Of a stretch of DNA of 60,372 bases, positions 60,352 to 60,372 are shown one piece after another. Source of the stretch: Desulfobacteraceae bacterium (GTDB lineage: Bacteria > Desulfobacterota > DSM-4660 > Desulfatiglandales > Desulfatiglandaceae); NCBI GenBank assembly GCA_016783065.1, contig JADHXI010000003.1:1-60372 (forward strand), given 5' to 3'. A model generated the notes under the pieces. That model did no database searches, was not told where the DNA came from, and worked only from the letters and a program-made list of their open reading frames with translations. A program made the position numbers and the translations under genes. The stretch's first letter is position 1, and every line of letters begins with the position of its first letter.

Positions 60352-60372
60352 TCTGATTCCTTTCATACCAAT

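Overview
The window looks like chromosomal DNA of a Gram-negative anaerobe of the Desulfobacterota (former deltaproteobacteria). The grounds are an LptD outer-membrane LPS translocon, an electron-bifurcating NfnSL pair, FeoAB, Pta-AckA, a TatA protein and the block dnaX-ybaB-recR next to tRNA-Ser. This assignment is inference from gene content; no rRNA is present.

Layout. 1-2.3 kb is a decayed accessory patch: a MITE-like repeat, an excisionase-type HTH gene, a primase remnant, a RAYT-transposase remnant and a VapBC toxin-antitoxin pair. 2.6-7 kb holds pta-ackA (acetyl-CoA to acetate plus ATP) and a lipase-like hydrolase. 7-12 kb is a minus-strand block with adk, then aminotransferase-hom-ApgM-like, the last probably an alternative homoserine kinase. 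12-29 kb is an amino-acid and peptide catabolism region: two ATC-hydrolase-like paralogues, alanine dehydrogenase, an M28 peptidase, a flavodoxin-like protein, an N-acyl-D-amino-acid deacylase, an SnoaL-like protein, a complete branched-chain (Liv) ABC importer, alanine racemase, both subunits of 2-amino-4-oxopentanoate thiolase (OrtAB), an XRE-cupin regulator and a divergent MFS transporter. 29-40.6 kb is mostly housekeeping: recG, purM, tatA, nfnL/nfnS, slyD, greA, feoBA. 40.7-51.7 kb has an eight-repeat PQQ propeller protein, folC, lptD, DUF368/PopT, a GlcD-like oxidase, recR, ybaB, dnaX and tRNA-Ser(GGA). 52-54.8 kb has an SDR, an IHF/HU gene, a small Cys-rich ORF and a cupin-like gene. 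54.9-60.4 kb is a complete dipeptide/oligopeptide ABC operon (oppABCDF type).

How the genes may work together. OrtAB would split 2-amino-4-oxopentanoate into acetyl-CoA and D-alanine; alanine racemase (7 bp downstream) and alanine dehydrogenase would carry alanine to pyruvate and ammonia; Pta-AckA could turn acetyl-CoA into acetate and ATP. The enzymes that normally make the OrtAB substrate from ornithine are not in the window. With the D-aminoacylase, M28 peptidase and two importers this suggests a peptide or D-amino-acid (cell-wall or necromass) salvage locus; that is a hypothesis.

The other strong signal is non-coding: at least two families of non-autonomous, MITE-like inverted-repeat elements (three and two copies), a 34-bp repeat, and GC-rich REP-like palindromic modules that appear nested inside both families. 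One element sits between nfnS and nfnL, with its CTAG flank overlapping the nfnS stop codon. dnaX carries an A9 slippery run at which shifts in either direction end in early stops, a Thermus-like way to make gamma. A 33-codon Cys-rich ORF after ihfA ends in a UGA that may be selenocysteine or a recent nonsense mutation. Start codons were chosen by eye; nothing here was checked against a database.
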